A stretch of 64,000 nucleotides of DNA from Shewanella atlantica (GCF_003966265.1 NZ_RXNV01000001.1:248001-312000), one strand, 5' to 3'; shown: positions 36,125-45,750, counted from the stretch's first letter. Notes: generated by a model from the sequence alone, not told the origin. Program-made: numbers and translations.

Positions 36125-36714
36125 GAATTATTTAGATAGTTCTCCATTAGGTGTTTTTAATAAACCAGGTATTAAGGAGGTCTGCTTGCATTCTCCTTCA
36201 GCAGAAAAAAACAAATTAACCTCCAAAAAAACAACACGTTAACTAACCATTAGTCTGATATTTAAGCAGTAATAAGAGAAGTGGATAGCAAGAGCACGGG
36301 AATATGCTTTGCTTTAGTGAAGAAGTCGATGCTATTTAATCAATTACCCCTAAAGTTAACACCCGAATAACATGTGTAAACCTTTCGTTACGCCATCAGT
36401 AGGAATCGATGTTTTACTCGCTTTATATTCATTTTATAAATTTAAATTGAAAAGGGCTCAAGGCTTGACAAAGCGGCTTTAACTTGTTCGTGAAGGTGGT
36501 ATATAGATATGGCTAATATAAGAGAACCGACATTTTTTGCTTATTTTATATAGAAGAGGTGCATGTGCTGATTATATATAATAGGAAAAGAGGTCGCTTA
36601 ATCGTAGTCAAAGGGATAGTTGCAGAGCTTATTCAAAGGTTCTCACATAATTGATAGCCCCACTCTATTTGCTCAGCTATTAACTAAATAAAGTAAAAGC
36701 AGTATTGGTAAAAG

Positions 36715-36744
36715 CAAAAAACGCCCATAAAGGGCGTTTTTTTA
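36715..36744 (-). terminator. Intrinsic terminator of the porin gene
   Basis: ACGCCC and GGGCGT form the stem with loop ATAAA, flanked by A-run and T-run. Located 25 bp after the porin stop. Confidence 0.85.
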
Positions 36745-36768
36745 TTACAAGCTTTATTTATAACAAGC

Positions 36769-37989
36769 TTATAGTGTGTATCTGATACCGATAGCTACGC
36801 CGTCATCTTCAGAGATAGACATTGCAGCTTCTTCACTACCAGTGAAGTCACTGAAGTCTTTGCGTCCCTCGATGTACAGCACTGTGTTTGCATCCCAAAC
36901 ATAGTGAACACCTGCTACGGCGAACTGACGTTTAAATACATCTCCGCCGTACATGGCCTGGTAGGCATCGCCGGCTTCCAAGATGTTGTATGAAATGAAT
37001 GGACGAATTCCATTTTCAAGCTTGTATGAAACCAGAGTTTCAACACCATAAGCTTCCGGGATCATGCGACCGATATTGTCTGTATCATGGTATTCATTCT
37101 TGTTGAAGTTCGCCGCAGCATATAGGCCATCATTATCGAACCCACCCCAAGTGATACCAACACCATAAATATAATCAGTTTCGGTAAACTTTTGTCCTTG
37201 TGAAGTCGTCGCTTCGAATTCACCAAGGTTGAAACCGGCAGTGAATGTCAACTGCTCTGTTGCATTATATGTTGCAGCTGCACCATATGTGTTGTTGTAC
37301 TCAACGGTAGTAACGCTACTGCTATTTGTACCCGTTAAGCCACCAGATACCATAAAGTTTTGTTCAGTTGCCTGGAACGGACCTGCACTTGGTACCAATT
37401 CATTAATTTCGAAGCTATCTTGCTTTAGCTGCGCCTGTACTGCGAAGCTGAAATCACCAAAGGCATTACGATATTGAACGGTATTGTCACCACGTCCGAC
37501 ACCATTAATCGCGCCATCGGCTTTGTTATATGTGTATACACCAGCCGCATTACCGTCCCATACAAAACCATAGTTGGTGTTGTATACTACATCGTACCAA
37601 GCGCCCCACTGCTTACCTATAGTAAGTGAACCGTATGTATCATGACCTAAACCGACATAACCGAGACGGTTATGAATAAACTCATCACTGTCAGAAGAAA
37701 AAATACTGCTGTCATTGTTGTAATTGATTTCACTGTTACCAAATGGGTTAACACTCCACTCCAGCTTTGTGAATGCTTTCCATCCATCGCTCATTTCACG
37801 AGTAAAACCAAAATTGATGCGTGATGCACCGTTTACCACTTCTGTAGCACCTTGAGTATTGATTACGCGCGCATCAATAAAACCACCGATCTCAACGGCA
37901 TTTTTGTCGTCTTTATAGATCTCGATTGCCGATACCGACGGAACAAATATAACGGCTGCTAATGCGGATGCTACTAGAGTCTTTTTCAT
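36769..37989 (-). CDS. Outer-membrane general porin
   Basis: A 406-residue gram-negative porin. Signal peptide MKKTLVASALAAVIFVPSVSA is followed by IEIYKDDKNAVEIGGFIDARV, and then alternating beta strands with the typical GLGHDTYGSLTIGKQWGAWYDVV segment (loop 3 region). The protein ends in GIRYTL. It should form a trimeric 16-strand channel for small solutes. The start is the ATG at 37987-37989; the 17 codons upstream that remain open do not precede a signal peptide in a sensible way. The ribosome site AAGG is rather far. The gene is monocistronic with a strong terminator. Confidence 0.9.
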   Translation of the reverse strand: MKKTLVASALAAVIFVPSVSAIEIYKDDKNAVEIGGFIDARVINTQGATEVVNGASRINFGFTREMSDGWKAFTKLEWSVNPFGNSEINYNNDSSIFSSDSDEFIHNRLGYVGLGHDTYGSLTIGKQWGAWYDVVYNTNYGFVWDGNAAGVYTYNKADGAINGVGRGDNTVQYRNAFGDFSFAVQAQLKQDSFEINELVPSAGPFQATEQNFMVSGGLTGTNSSSVTTVEYNNTYGAAATYNATEQLTFTAGFNLGEFEATTSQGQKFTETDYIYGVGITWGGFDNDGLYAAANFNKNEYHDTDNIGRMIPEAYGVETLVSYKLENGIRPFISYNILEAGDAYQAMYGGDVFKRQFAVAGVHYVWDANTVLYIEGRKDFSDFTGSEEAAMSISEDDGVAIGIRYTL

Positions 37990-38218
37990 GTGATGTCTAA
38001 CCTTAATGTTTTCAGTCTGCTTGATTCTATTTTGTGTCATTCCGTTGTTTTATTTCTTCCTGATTGCAATTGAGACTAACAAAATATTAGTAATCACTCA
38101 AAGAGGAATGTCACAAAAAATGCGGTTTTTAGCAGCGAAAACACCATTAAAACCCTTTTACAGCAAGTAAAGCACCGTTTCGCAACATAGCCACAACACC
38201 ACATTAAGATGCGCTCAG

Positions 38219-40642
38219 CTAAATTAACGGCAACTGATTAGACGCAATACTTTCGAATTTAACTTTCAGTATGGTAAGTACGGGATCAGAAACAGGGAAG
38301 AGTTGCCTACTTATATAGTAATCATAATCTATCGGCGACTTTTGAAACTTCACCGGCTCGGCCCCGTTAAGCGTGATCAGATACTCAACTTTGGTGCCTT
38401 TTCTGGCATATTGCTCATCCCCGGTAGATTGACACATCTTCTGAGCTGCTTTGACATGCGGCGATGACTTAGCGGTGTAGTCTTTGATATCTCTTCGCAG
38501 CCTTTTGGTAAATATTAATTCATCATCTAGCTTACCCAGCTTCAGATCATCGATAACGCCGTGCAAGAAAGAGACAACGTCAAGCTTAGAGAAAAGACGA
38601 AAATAAAGCTCTTGTTGTACCCTTCTGGCTAATGGACTCCAATCACTTCTCACCTGTTCCATGCCTTTAAAGATCAATTCGAGCTCACCATCGGCTTTTG
38701 TATAGGCTCCCACATATCGTTTCTTTGACCCTTCAGATGACCCCCTCAATGTCGGCATAAAGAACTGCTCAAAATGAGATTCAAATTCCAACTCGAGATA
38801 ACAGTCGAGCTTCATCTCGTCTGCAAGTTTCTCTTTCCACTTTAGGTTAACGACTTCCACCAGCTTTTTCCCAAGTGCATCTACCTCCGCTTCGGGAGTT
38901 CTGTCACCCAACCAGACAAAGGTTGAGTCGGTATCGCCATAAATCACCTGATAGCCCAACTCCTCAATCCACCTCCTAGTCTGTTTCATGATCTCATGAC
39001 CTCTGAGAGTTATAGAGCTAGCTAAGCGGGCATCATGAAATACACAACCTTTCGATCCCAGTACACCATATAAGGAGTTCATGATAATTTTTATCGCCTG
39101 AGACAGCGGGGCGTTGTGTTCAGTCTTTGCCTCCTCCCTATGCTCAGCTAAGGTTTTTATCAATTGCGGTAAGATGGGATTGCGCCGACTAAACTTTGCC
39201 CCCAGAAAACCGTCCACGGTATCGGACTCCTGTGATGAAAGTCCTTCTATTAACCCTTTAGGATCGATTAAGAAAGTACGAATAATGGAGGGATAAAGAC
39301 TCTTGAAATCCAAAACCACAATATCCCGATATAAACCAGGTATAGAGTCCATCACATAGCCACCGGGACTCTCGAGCCCCTGACTCACTGCCATAGCTGG
39401 GGCGACATAACCCGCTCGATGAAGATGAGGGAGATAGAGGTTATTGAATGCGGCGACAGACCCGCCAACCCTGCCTAACTCCAGACCTGTTAACCTGGAA
39501 CGTTCGATAGCAAAATCGAATAGCTGGGTTTTCTCAAATATATCCCAGACCAGACGGCTATCGTTAAGGTTATAGTGGGCTAATGCCAACTTATTATGGT
39601 GAAAAAGTTCGGTGATCTCCTCTCCTCTATTTTCTACATTATGGATTGCCTTACCGCGACCCAATAATGCCCGGCTGACAAACTCTAAAGAGAAACTATC
39701 GAATCGATAAAATGCCGCTTTTAGCCAGTCGATGCCGTCCAGCACGACCCTACCAGGTAAAGTCAGGGTTTCAGGTCGATATTTATCTGCAACTTTCCAT
39801 CCAAGCTCACTAGCCCCGCGGCCAATAGTCAGAGCAATACGGTGAAATTTGGCTCTTCTATACAGCAGAGCCAGATCGAAAGTAACAACGGCCCACCCAA
39901 TAATCACATCGGGATCATAATCAGCAAACCAATCTATCAATGCGACAATCAGTGATTTCTCGTCACTCACCCACTGGATATCGTCGACAATATGATTAAA
40001 ATCTCCATCGGGCTGCGCATTAAAAGCCTGAGTCGTCTGCTGGCCTACCATGATCACTTTTCGATACTCATCCCCATTCCCATCACGCCCATAAAGTCCC
40101 ACCGAATATAGCTCACCATTGAAGCTACATTCAAAATCCAGAGATATTGATTTTAATTTGATATCGAGGAAGCTTGCTCTTGCGCGCTGAGCGATAAACA
40201 CCGGTAGGCCTGCTGAGGGTAGGGCTTGAGCATAATGTCCCATAAATTCGCCATCTAGTGCGATGAAACGCTCAATAAGGTAGCGTTGCTCGGGTCTGAT
40301 TTCTGCCTCAAAAAGAGCAATTCCTAGGTCGATAGCGCCTTTTATCAGGTGTCTGAAACCTTGTCTTGATTGGCAATAGATAGCTGTCACTTTGTCCAAA
40401 TCGAAGCTATGTAAGGTTAACGCCTTGGTCCTCACCACGCCGAGTGCGGGTATTGAAAGCAAGCTGCTCAGGTTAGTAGTGGCACAAAAACAGATAAATT
40501 CAGCTTGAGGAACCTTAACCAAAACAGAGCCATTCTCAGTTTTCACATAATAATGCAGCCATAATGAAGCAGGCTCTTGAACAACATGCCGTGAAAGCAC
40601 CCTTCCCTTTAACGCAATATTGGGGTTTATCTCTTTATTCAT
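38219..40642 (-). CDS. polB: DNA polymerase II
   Basis: An 807-residue family B polymerase used in repair and translesion synthesis. The exonuclease domain is visible around LSLDFECSFNGELYSVGLYG (ExoI) and DPDVIIGWAVVTFDLALLYRR (ExoII). Polymerase motif A reads VLDFKSLYPSIIRTF near residue 445, motif B has IIMNSLYGVLGSKGC, and motif C has VIYGDTDSTF near residue 566. The length is close to E. coli PolB (783). It diverges from dinG, and the perfect LexA box between them sits 118 bp upstream of its start, so SOS control is likely as in E. coli. Confidence 0.95.
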   Translation of the reverse strand: MNKEINPNIALKGRVLSRHVVQEPASLWLHYYVKTENGSVLVKVPQAEFICFCATTNLSSLLSIPALGVVRTKALTLHSFDLDKVTAIYCQSRQGFRHLIKGAIDLGIALFEAEIRPEQRYLIERFIALDGEFMGHYAQALPSAGLPVFIAQRARASFLDIKLKSISLDFECSFNGELYSVGLYGRDGNGDEYRKVIMVGQQTTQAFNAQPDGDFNHIVDDIQWVSDEKSLIVALIDWFADYDPDVIIGWAVVTFDLALLYRRAKFHRIALTIGRGASELGWKVADKYRPETLTLPGRVVLDGIDWLKAAFYRFDSFSLEFVSRALLGRGKAIHNVENRGEEITELFHHNKLALAHYNLNDSRLVWDIFEKTQLFDFAIERSRLTGLELGRVGGSVAAFNNLYLPHLHRAGYVAPAMAVSQGLESPGGYVMDSIPGLYRDIVVLDFKSLYPSIIRTFLIDPKGLIEGLSSQESDTVDGFLGAKFSRRNPILPQLIKTLAEHREEAKTEHNAPLSQAIKIIMNSLYGVLGSKGCVFHDARLASSITLRGHEIMKQTRRWIEELGYQVIYGDTDSTFVWLGDRTPEAEVDALGKKLVEVVNLKWKEKLADEMKLDCYLELEFESHFEQFFMPTLRGSSEGSKKRYVGAYTKADGELELIFKGMEQVRSDWSPLARRVQQELYFRLFSKLDVVSFLHGVIDDLKLGKLDDELIFTKRLRRDIKDYTAKSSPHVKAAQKMCQSTGDEQYARKGTKVEYLITLNGAEPVKFQKSPIDYDYYISRQLFPVSDPVLTILKVKFESIASNQLPLI

Positions 40643-40759
40643 AACAGTTAAACAAGCCTCGATGCCTGACTCACATTTCGTTGGTAACCGGTGCTAGTAC
40701 CAAATCTGATAATGTATTACTCAATAAACTAAATATTTCTAGTTAAGGCTATGCAATCA

Positions 40760-40775
40760 CTGTTATTATGTACAG
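40760..40775. promoter_or_regulatory. LexA (SOS) box between polB and dinG
   Basis: CTGT-TATTATGT-ACAG is a perfect match to the CTGT-N8-ACAG LexA consensus. It is 25 bp before the dinG start and overlaps a TATTAT that could be the dinG -10. It may also repress polB on the other strand. Both E. coli homologues belong to the SOS regulon. Confidence 0.88.
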
Positions 40776-40799
40776 CTCTATTTCTCTCTTTGTATGCGC

Positions 40800-42872
40800 A
40801 TGTTATCTGCTGACGTAAAAACTCAAATTCGTACTATATATAAAGGTATTGCTGCGGCGCTACCCAACTTCCGCTCCAGGCGGGAACAAAACTATATCGT
40901 CGCAGAGATATCTAAAACCTTGGCCGGTGAATACGATAAACATAGGCGTATCATAGTTGTTGAAGCCGGAACCGGGATCGGAAAGTCTCTGGCTTACATA
41001 TTAGGCTCGATTCCACTTGCATTAGCCAGTAAGAAGAAAGTCTGTATTGCCACGGCAACAGTTGCCCTTCAGGAACAGCTTTTACACAAAGACTTGCCGT
41101 TTTTTCTCGCACAATCTGAACTGGATTTTACTTTCGGTCTGGTAAAAGGCCGGCAGAGATATGTTTGCCTGTCTAAGCTCGAGATGCTCATCGGCGCCGA
41201 CAACGGCACCCAAATGGCTATGTGGCAAACAAAGCCCGATAATAGTCAGGTAAAACAGTTACAAGCCCTGTTAAAAGACTATCATGAGGGGAAGTGGAAC
41301 GGCGAAAGGGATACCTTGACCTCGCAACTACCCGACCATTTATGGCAGCAGATAGCCTGTGATAAACACAGTTGTCACCGCCAATTGGCCAGCCATCGAA
41401 ATTGCCCATTTCACAAAGCCAGAGAAGATATCGACAACTGGGATGTGCTGATTGCTAACCACAGCCTGCTTTTTGCCGATCTGGAGTTAGGCGGTGGTGT
41501 CATTCTTCCCGATCCCGAAGAGCTTTACTACATTATCGACGAGGCCCACCATCTGCCTATGGTGGCTAGAGACTTCTCCAGTGCCCAATCAACATTAAGG
41601 GGCGCCATCGATTGGCTTGAAAAAATAGATAAAACCAGTAGTAAGTTACAAAATCAAATAAAAAGTAACCATATCATCGCCCCTGCTCAGGCGATGCAGG
41701 ACCATATAACGGATCTGACTGGTTTATTGAATCAGATAGCCCACTATTGCGACTCTCAAACCAAGCGTTTCGATAACCCCGAAAATCGTATCCGGTTCGA
41801 ACATGGCAAGTTACCCGAAGCCTTATTGATACAAGCTGAAAACTTAGCCACGGTTTCTACAACAGCGCTGAAACAGTTTAATAAGATGTTGGTATTACTC
41901 AGTGAAGCGATTAAAGACGGTGATATACCTAAACATCAGTCTGAGCAACTACTCACAGAAACCGGCTTCATGTTGCAAAGATTAGAAAACCTACAGAAAT
42001 TGTGGAAGATGATGGCGAAGGAGGATAATCCCAAAGGTGCCCCTATGGCACGTTGGATTGAACTCATCACCGGCAAACAAACTGACTACCTTTTTAACGC
42101 ATCTCCAATCGAAGTGGGTTTCATGCTGGAGAAATTACTCTGGGATAAAGCAGCAGGTGTTGTACTTTGCAGTGCGACATTGCGGGCATTGAACAACTTC
42201 AACCATTTCACCCGCCAGGTAGGGCTATCTATCGACGACGGCAGCCGCTATCTTGCCTTAGATTCTCCATTCGATTTCGAGCAAAATGCCACACTCTTCC
42301 TGCCTCAGATGAACACTGAGCCTACAGATGACAATTATACTGAAGAGCTTGCAGAACAGATCCTGGCATTAATTGATGGCGAGCAAGCAACTCTGGTGCT
42401 ATTTGCTTCCTATTGGCAGATGGAAAAAGTCGCAGATCTTGTTGAAAGCAAAATAAAGACCGGATTGCAGCTGCAGGGTACTGCATCGAGACAACAAATA
42501 TTAACCAATCATAAGAAGCGTTGTGATGAAAATGAGCCAAGTATCATTTTTGGAACCGGAAGCTTCTCTGAAGGACTCGATCTACCTGGTGAATATCTGA
42601 CCAACCTGATCATCACTAAGCTCCCTTTCGCTGTACCTACCTCTCCCGTAGAGCAGGCTCATGCAGAATACATTAAAATAAAAGGTGGTAATCCCTTCCT
42701 GCAGCTGACGATTCCCGACGCATCGCGTAAACTGATACAAAGTTGTGGTAGATTACTCCGTAAAGAGCAAGACTATGGCCGCATCACGATTTTAGACAGA
42801 CGTCTTGTCAGTAAACGCTATGGTAAATCGTTACTGGATGCTCTACCTCCCTTTCGCCGCGTAATTGAATAG
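40800..42872 (+). CDS. dinG: ATP-dependent DNA helicase DinG
   Basis: A 690-residue XPD-like 5'-to-3' helicase, which resolves R-loops and other structures. Walker A is EAGTGIGKSLA near residue 57. The iron-sulfur domain follows with Cys residues in RYVCLSKLEML, CDKHSCHRQLASHRNCPF. The DEAH-type box is IIDEAHH near 245, and the C-terminal motifs are CSATL, FGTGSFSEGLDLPG and QSCGRLLRKEQDYGRI. The ATG at 40800 matches the E. coli start; another ATG lies two codons upstream. No ribosome site is visible, and the LexA box leaves only a short leader. A TSUP gene follows after 8 bp and then priC overlapping it. Confidence 0.93.
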   Translation: MLSADVKTQIRTIYKGIAAALPNFRSRREQNYIVAEISKTLAGEYDKHRRIIVVEAGTGIGKSLAYILGSIPLALASKKKVCIATATVALQEQLLHKDLPFFLAQSELDFTFGLVKGRQRYVCLSKLEMLIGADNGTQMAMWQTKPDNSQVKQLQALLKDYHEGKWNGERDTLTSQLPDHLWQQIACDKHSCHRQLASHRNCPFHKAREDIDNWDVLIANHSLLFADLELGGGVILPDPEELYYIIDEAHHLPMVARDFSSAQSTLRGAIDWLEKIDKTSSKLQNQIKSNHIIAPAQAMQDHITDLTGLLNQIAHYCDSQTKRFDNPENRIRFEHGKLPEALLIQAENLATVSTTALKQFNKMLVLLSEAIKDGDIPKHQSEQLLTETGFMLQRLENLQKLWKMMAKEDNPKGAPMARWIELITGKQTDYLFNASPIEVGFMLEKLLWDKAAGVVLCSATLRALNNFNHFTRQVGLSIDDGSRYLALDSPFDFEQNATLFLPQMNTEPTDDNYTEELAEQILALIDGEQATLVLFASYWQMEKVADLVESKIKTGLQLQGTASRQQILTNHKKRCDENEPSIIFGTGSFSEGLDLPGEYLTNLIITKLPFAVPTSPVEQAHAEYIKIKGGNPFLQLTIPDASRKLIQSCGRLLRKEQDYGRITILDRRLVSKRYGKSLLDALPPFRRVIE

Positions 42873-42880
42873 GCATACTT

Positions 42881-43654
42881 TTGGATTTACTGTTTGAACC
42901 TTCAACATGGGCCATATTAGCCGGCATTGGCTTCATCGCAGGTTTTATTGATGCCGTTGCCGGTGGAGGGGGATTATTGTCTATCCCTGCACTACTTACT
43001 GTAGGGATCCCACCGCACTTAGCTCTGGGAACGAATAAATTAGCGGCATGCTTTGGCTCCTCTATGGCTGCATTTACCTATTATCGCAAGAACCTCTTCA
43101 CACCAAGCCTTTGGTACCAAACATTTATTGCCACCTTTATCGGCGCCGTTACAGGCACATTTATCGTTTATCTGATTGATAAGAGCTGGTTAGAAAAGTG
43201 GTTGCCTGTAATTATCATCGTCATTGCGATTTATACTCTGTTACAACCAAATGCGATGGGCTGTCACAGTTTTACTCCCTTGAAAAAGCCGGCGACTACT
43301 CTTAAGCAGTGGGTCCAAGGTGTAATACTGGGATTTTATGATGGTTTTGCAGGTCCCGGTACCGGCGCTTTTTGGACAATAAGCAGCACTACCTATCATC
43401 GTCTCCCTCTTCTACACAGCTGTGGCTTAGCCAGAGCGATGACATTCACCAGTAACCTCACTTCACTGTTTATCTTTTTTGCTCTGGGAAAGGTCAACGT
43501 CGTAATTGGTCTCTCTATGGGACTGTGCATGATGTTAGGCTCGTTCATTGGTGCAAGATCTGCAATAAAATTTGGGGTGCAGTTCATCAGACCCGTATTT
43601 GTCACTATCGTACTATTGATCGCGGCAAAACTTGCCTGGAGTGCTTGGTTTTGA
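42881..43654 (+). CDS. TSUP (TauE/SafE) family membrane transporter
   Basis: A 257-residue protein with about eight membrane helices and the two TSUP half-motifs: GFIAGFIDAVAGGGGLLSIPALL near residue 20, and GVILGFYDGFAGPGTGAFWTI near 150. It is paralogous to the protein at 18188-18967. The start is a TTG at 42881 with AGG eight bases before it, eight bp after the dinG stop. The downstream priC start overlaps its stop (TTGA). An anion exporter between two DNA-replication genes is functionally odd, but the spacing shows cotranscription. The substrate is unknown. Confidence 0.85.
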   Translation: MDLLFEPSTWAILAGIGFIAGFIDAVAGGGGLLSIPALLTVGIPPHLALGTNKLAACFGSSMAAFTYYRKNLFTPSLWYQTFIATFIGAVTGTFIVYLIDKSWLEKWLPVIIIVIAIYTLLQPNAMGCHSFTPLKKPATTLKQWVQGVILGFYDGFAGPGTGAFWTISSTTYHRLPLLHSCGLARAMTFTSNLTSLFIFFALGKVNVVIGLSMGLCMMLGSFIGARSAIKFGVQFIRPVFVTIVLLIAAKLAWSAWF

Positions 43655-44319
43655 ATACAAATGAACTACTCAAACGATTAAGAGTCCAACATAAGCAATT
43701 AGAGCAAGAAGTGCTTCAACACGACGCTGTACTGCCCAAAGGACAGAGACGGTTACTTCAGGACACTGAACGCTTTAACGATGAGCTTTTCATTCAAACA
43801 GGTGCAGAACTTAAGCCTTGTATTGAGCAGATAAATAAGAGTATTCAACAGTTAGAAAAGTTACTCAGAAGTGGCTTATCGGCAAGCACAATCGCTTTAA
43901 GTTGTGAGCGTATACAAGATAGGTTCACTGCGGTAAGAAGAGCCTTAAATACAACCACGCTTGGGGTTAAATCGGCTGAACAACAAAAAGCCGCACGCAT
44001 CGCACAAGCTCGTAGTCGCCGTAAGAAAACCCATAATGACAGCGGCTTCAATTGGATTGCAGCAGGCGTGATGCAAAACAGCCATCAACTCTATGAAGAG
44101 CTAAATAAACACCATAATTGGGTGAAGAAATTTGAGCAGAAAATTGAAAGTTTGCAATCTGAACTCGAAAACTGTCATAGTGCTGACAAAATCAAAATGC
44201 AAAATGAAATCCTTTTAGTTCATCGACGTTTAGGTAAATGCCGACAAGCTATCAGTTATATAGAAGAGCGTATTCAGGCATTTGAACGCCCTTATAGACA
44301 AACCAATCGAAGATACTAG
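43651..44319 (+). CDS. priC: Primosomal replication protein PriC
   Basis: A 222-residue, mostly helical protein that matches the PriC / primosomal protein N'' family: LLKRLRVQHKQLEQEVLQHDAVLPKGQRRLL at the start, and CIEQINKSIQQLEKLLRSGLSASTIALSCERIQDRFTAVRRAL. PriC restarts replication at collapsed forks by loading DnaB. The C-terminal third is a basic coiled coil. The start is TTG at 43651, overlapping the transporter stop as TTGA, with GGAG nine bases upstream. The frame stays open upstream inside the transporter gene, but that part is not PriC. It is the third gene of the dinG operon. Confidence 0.83.
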   Translation: MNTNELLKRLRVQHKQLEQEVLQHDAVLPKGQRRLLQDTERFNDELFIQTGAELKPCIEQINKSIQQLEKLLRSGLSASTIALSCERIQDRFTAVRRALNTTTLGVKSAEQQKAARIAQARSRRKKTHNDSGFNWIAAGVMQNSHQLYEELNKHHNWVKKFEQKIESLQSELENCHSADKIKMQNEILLVHRRLGKCRQAISYIEERIQAFERPYRQTNRRY

Positions 44320-44369
44320 ATCCGTTCAGTTTGGCTATATATCCGAATTATTATCGTTAAGGAGCAACA

Positions 44370-45062
44370 ATGAAATCACTCAAGCCAATCACCGCAATCA
44401 TAGCTCTGCTTGGTTCCTCATCGGCTCTGGCTGCCAACCTGCATATTCCAATGGCATTCGAATACCTTGCCATCGATGGGAAGAAAATAGAGACCAGCCT
44501 GTTTAATCATAAGTCCGAACTTGACCTGAGCAATGGCACTCATAAAATCGCAATTCGCTACCATGACATGGTAGAGGATGCTTTTAGTGACGGTGAAAGC
44601 TTTGTTAAATCATCACCATTTATCATCACCCTTGCAGTAGATGGCGATCATGAATACAGCCTAAAACCCGCCGATGGCAATTTTGTCAAAAAACCAAAAT
44701 CTTTTGCAAAATCCCCCCAGGTAGTAATAACTCGAAGCGATAAAGGTCAGGTTAGCTATAAAGTCGAGCAAACCGAATTCACAGAAGATTCATTCGTAAA
44801 TACGCTCTTTGGTGGCGGAAACGGACAGGATGTTGCCAGTGTCGCAACTGCAGCAACGGGTGGTGCAGTTATCGCATCCACAACCACTACAGCACCAGTC
44901 AGTAAACCTGCACCTATTGACGCAGGTATCACACCTGTTCCGGCCATAGGTGATAAAGCAAGCGATGCTGCACACGCTCAGCAAATGCTGCAGTACTGGT
45001 GGTTGCACGCAGATCAAGAGACACGTAAAGAGTTCATGAGCTGGGCTATTAAGCAGCTCTAA
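44370..45062 (+). CDS. DUF2057 family periplasmic protein (YccT/CsgI-like)
   Basis: A 230-residue protein with a Sec signal peptide (cleavage after ALAA near residue 23). The DUF2057 core follows: NLHIPMAFEYLAIDGKKIE, then LDLSNGTHKIAIRYHDMVEDAF and SSPFIITLAVDGDHEYSL. The E. coli relative YccT (CsgI) inhibits curli assembly, but there are no curli genes here. A Thr/Ala/Pro-rich linker leads to a short C-terminal HADQETRKEFMSWAIKQL helix. A perfect AAGGAG site precedes the ATG. It lies 50 bp after priC and may be cotranscribed. A terminator follows. Confidence 0.83.
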   Translation: MKSLKPITAIIALLGSSSALAANLHIPMAFEYLAIDGKKIETSLFNHKSELDLSNGTHKIAIRYHDMVEDAFSDGESFVKSSPFIITLAVDGDHEYSLKPADGNFVKKPKSFAKSPQVVITRSDKGQVSYKVEQTEFTEDSFVNTLFGGGNGQDVASVATAATGGAVIASTTTTAPVSKPAPIDAGITPVPAIGDKASDAAHAQQMLQYWWLHADQETRKEFMSWAIKQL

Positions 45063-45065
45063 TTA

Positions 45066-45079
45066 ATACCGATTGGTAT
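45066..45079. repeat. Isolated MITE-end palindrome, copy 1
   Basis: ATACCGATTGGTAT has the same ATACC...GGTAT ends as the two complete MITE-like elements in this window but with only four bases between them. It sits just after the DUF2057 stop. Confidence 0.5.
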
Positions 45080-45093
45080 AACCTCTTCTAACA

Positions 45094-45119
45094 CGCCAGC
45101 CACTACAGGCTGGCGTTTT
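45094..45119 (+). terminator. Intrinsic terminator after the DUF2057 gene
   Basis: CGCCAGCC and GGCTGGCG pair around ACTACA and are followed by TTTTC. Confidence 0.82.
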
Positions 45120-45356
45120 CATCTCTCAACAAAACATTTCAATAAACAAGCCTTTCCGATCCTACCAGCAGTCTAGCCACACAGACATTGTTTTGCATCA
45201 TTGCCATATGTAGGAGGCAGTTATCGCAAACTGGCACTAGAATTATCAAAAAGGCCGGGTGAAATATCTATTGCTGCAAATCGATTATGGTAGCAAACTA
45301 AAGGTCAGCAACTTTTTCGCTAATAGCAATTACGATAATTATCATGGAGCATCTCT

Positions 45357-45626
45357 ATGCAACTAGAAATTCGAAATTATTACGAAGTACTCTTAATAGA
45401 ACTATTATCCGATGAAGGCTTGTTAGATGAATTACCCGCCGATTATCTTGCTGACCTTTGCTGTGTCACACTCAATCAGCTTCCGGTAAGGTACATTCGT
45501 CACTTGGTCGATACCTACTTCTTCGAAGATTACAATGAACTGGCAGAAATGAAGTCAGAGATCCAAACGGCATTGGAAAAATCGCGTGCTTTTCTAAAGG
45601 CTAACTTAAACAAAGAAAAAGACTGA
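45357..45626 (+). CDS. ComFB-family protein
   Basis: An 89-residue protein consisting of one ComFB domain: IRNYYEVLLIELLSDE, then LPADYLADLCCVTLNQLPVRYIRHLVDTYFF. The family was named from the Bacillus comF operon and is common in gammaproteobacteria, where it is usually called late competence development protein. Some members elsewhere bind cyclic di-nucleotides. Its role here is unknown. A GGAG site lies seven bases before the ATG. A ComEA-like gene lies on the other side of the 4.5S RNA gene, but the two are on opposite strands and not an operon. Confidence 0.82.
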   Translation: MQLEIRNYYEVLLIELLSDEGLLDELPADYLADLCCVTLNQLPVRYIRHLVDTYFFEDYNELAEMKSEIQTALEKSRAFLKANLNKEKD

Positions 45627-45750
45627 TCTCAATCAATCGCTTTGAGGTGGTACACACCAATTGTACAAGTAGACTAAATTCAATAACTCAAAGTTAAGGA
45701 GAAAAGTTATTTAATTTAAGGAGATATAGGTAAATCAGGGGGAGTTTGGA

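Larger units (their letters stand above)
35935..36768. other. Noncoding region of about 830 bp between the porin and the TonB receptor genes
   Basis: I see no normal gene. It holds the inverted repeat at 36063-36124, a strong plus-strand AAGGAGG sequence at 36174-36180 followed by a TTG and an 18-codon frame, and AT-rich DNA beyond 36400. The porin terminator lies at its right end. The long leader of the receptor gene may therefore carry regulation. Confidence 0.4.

Noticed and set aside
45334..45343. GATAATTATC as a Fur box for the ComFB gene
   Set aside because: It lacks the central spacer of the 7-1-7 site, matches poorly outside the core, and lies at the ribosome-binding region rather than at a visible promoter.
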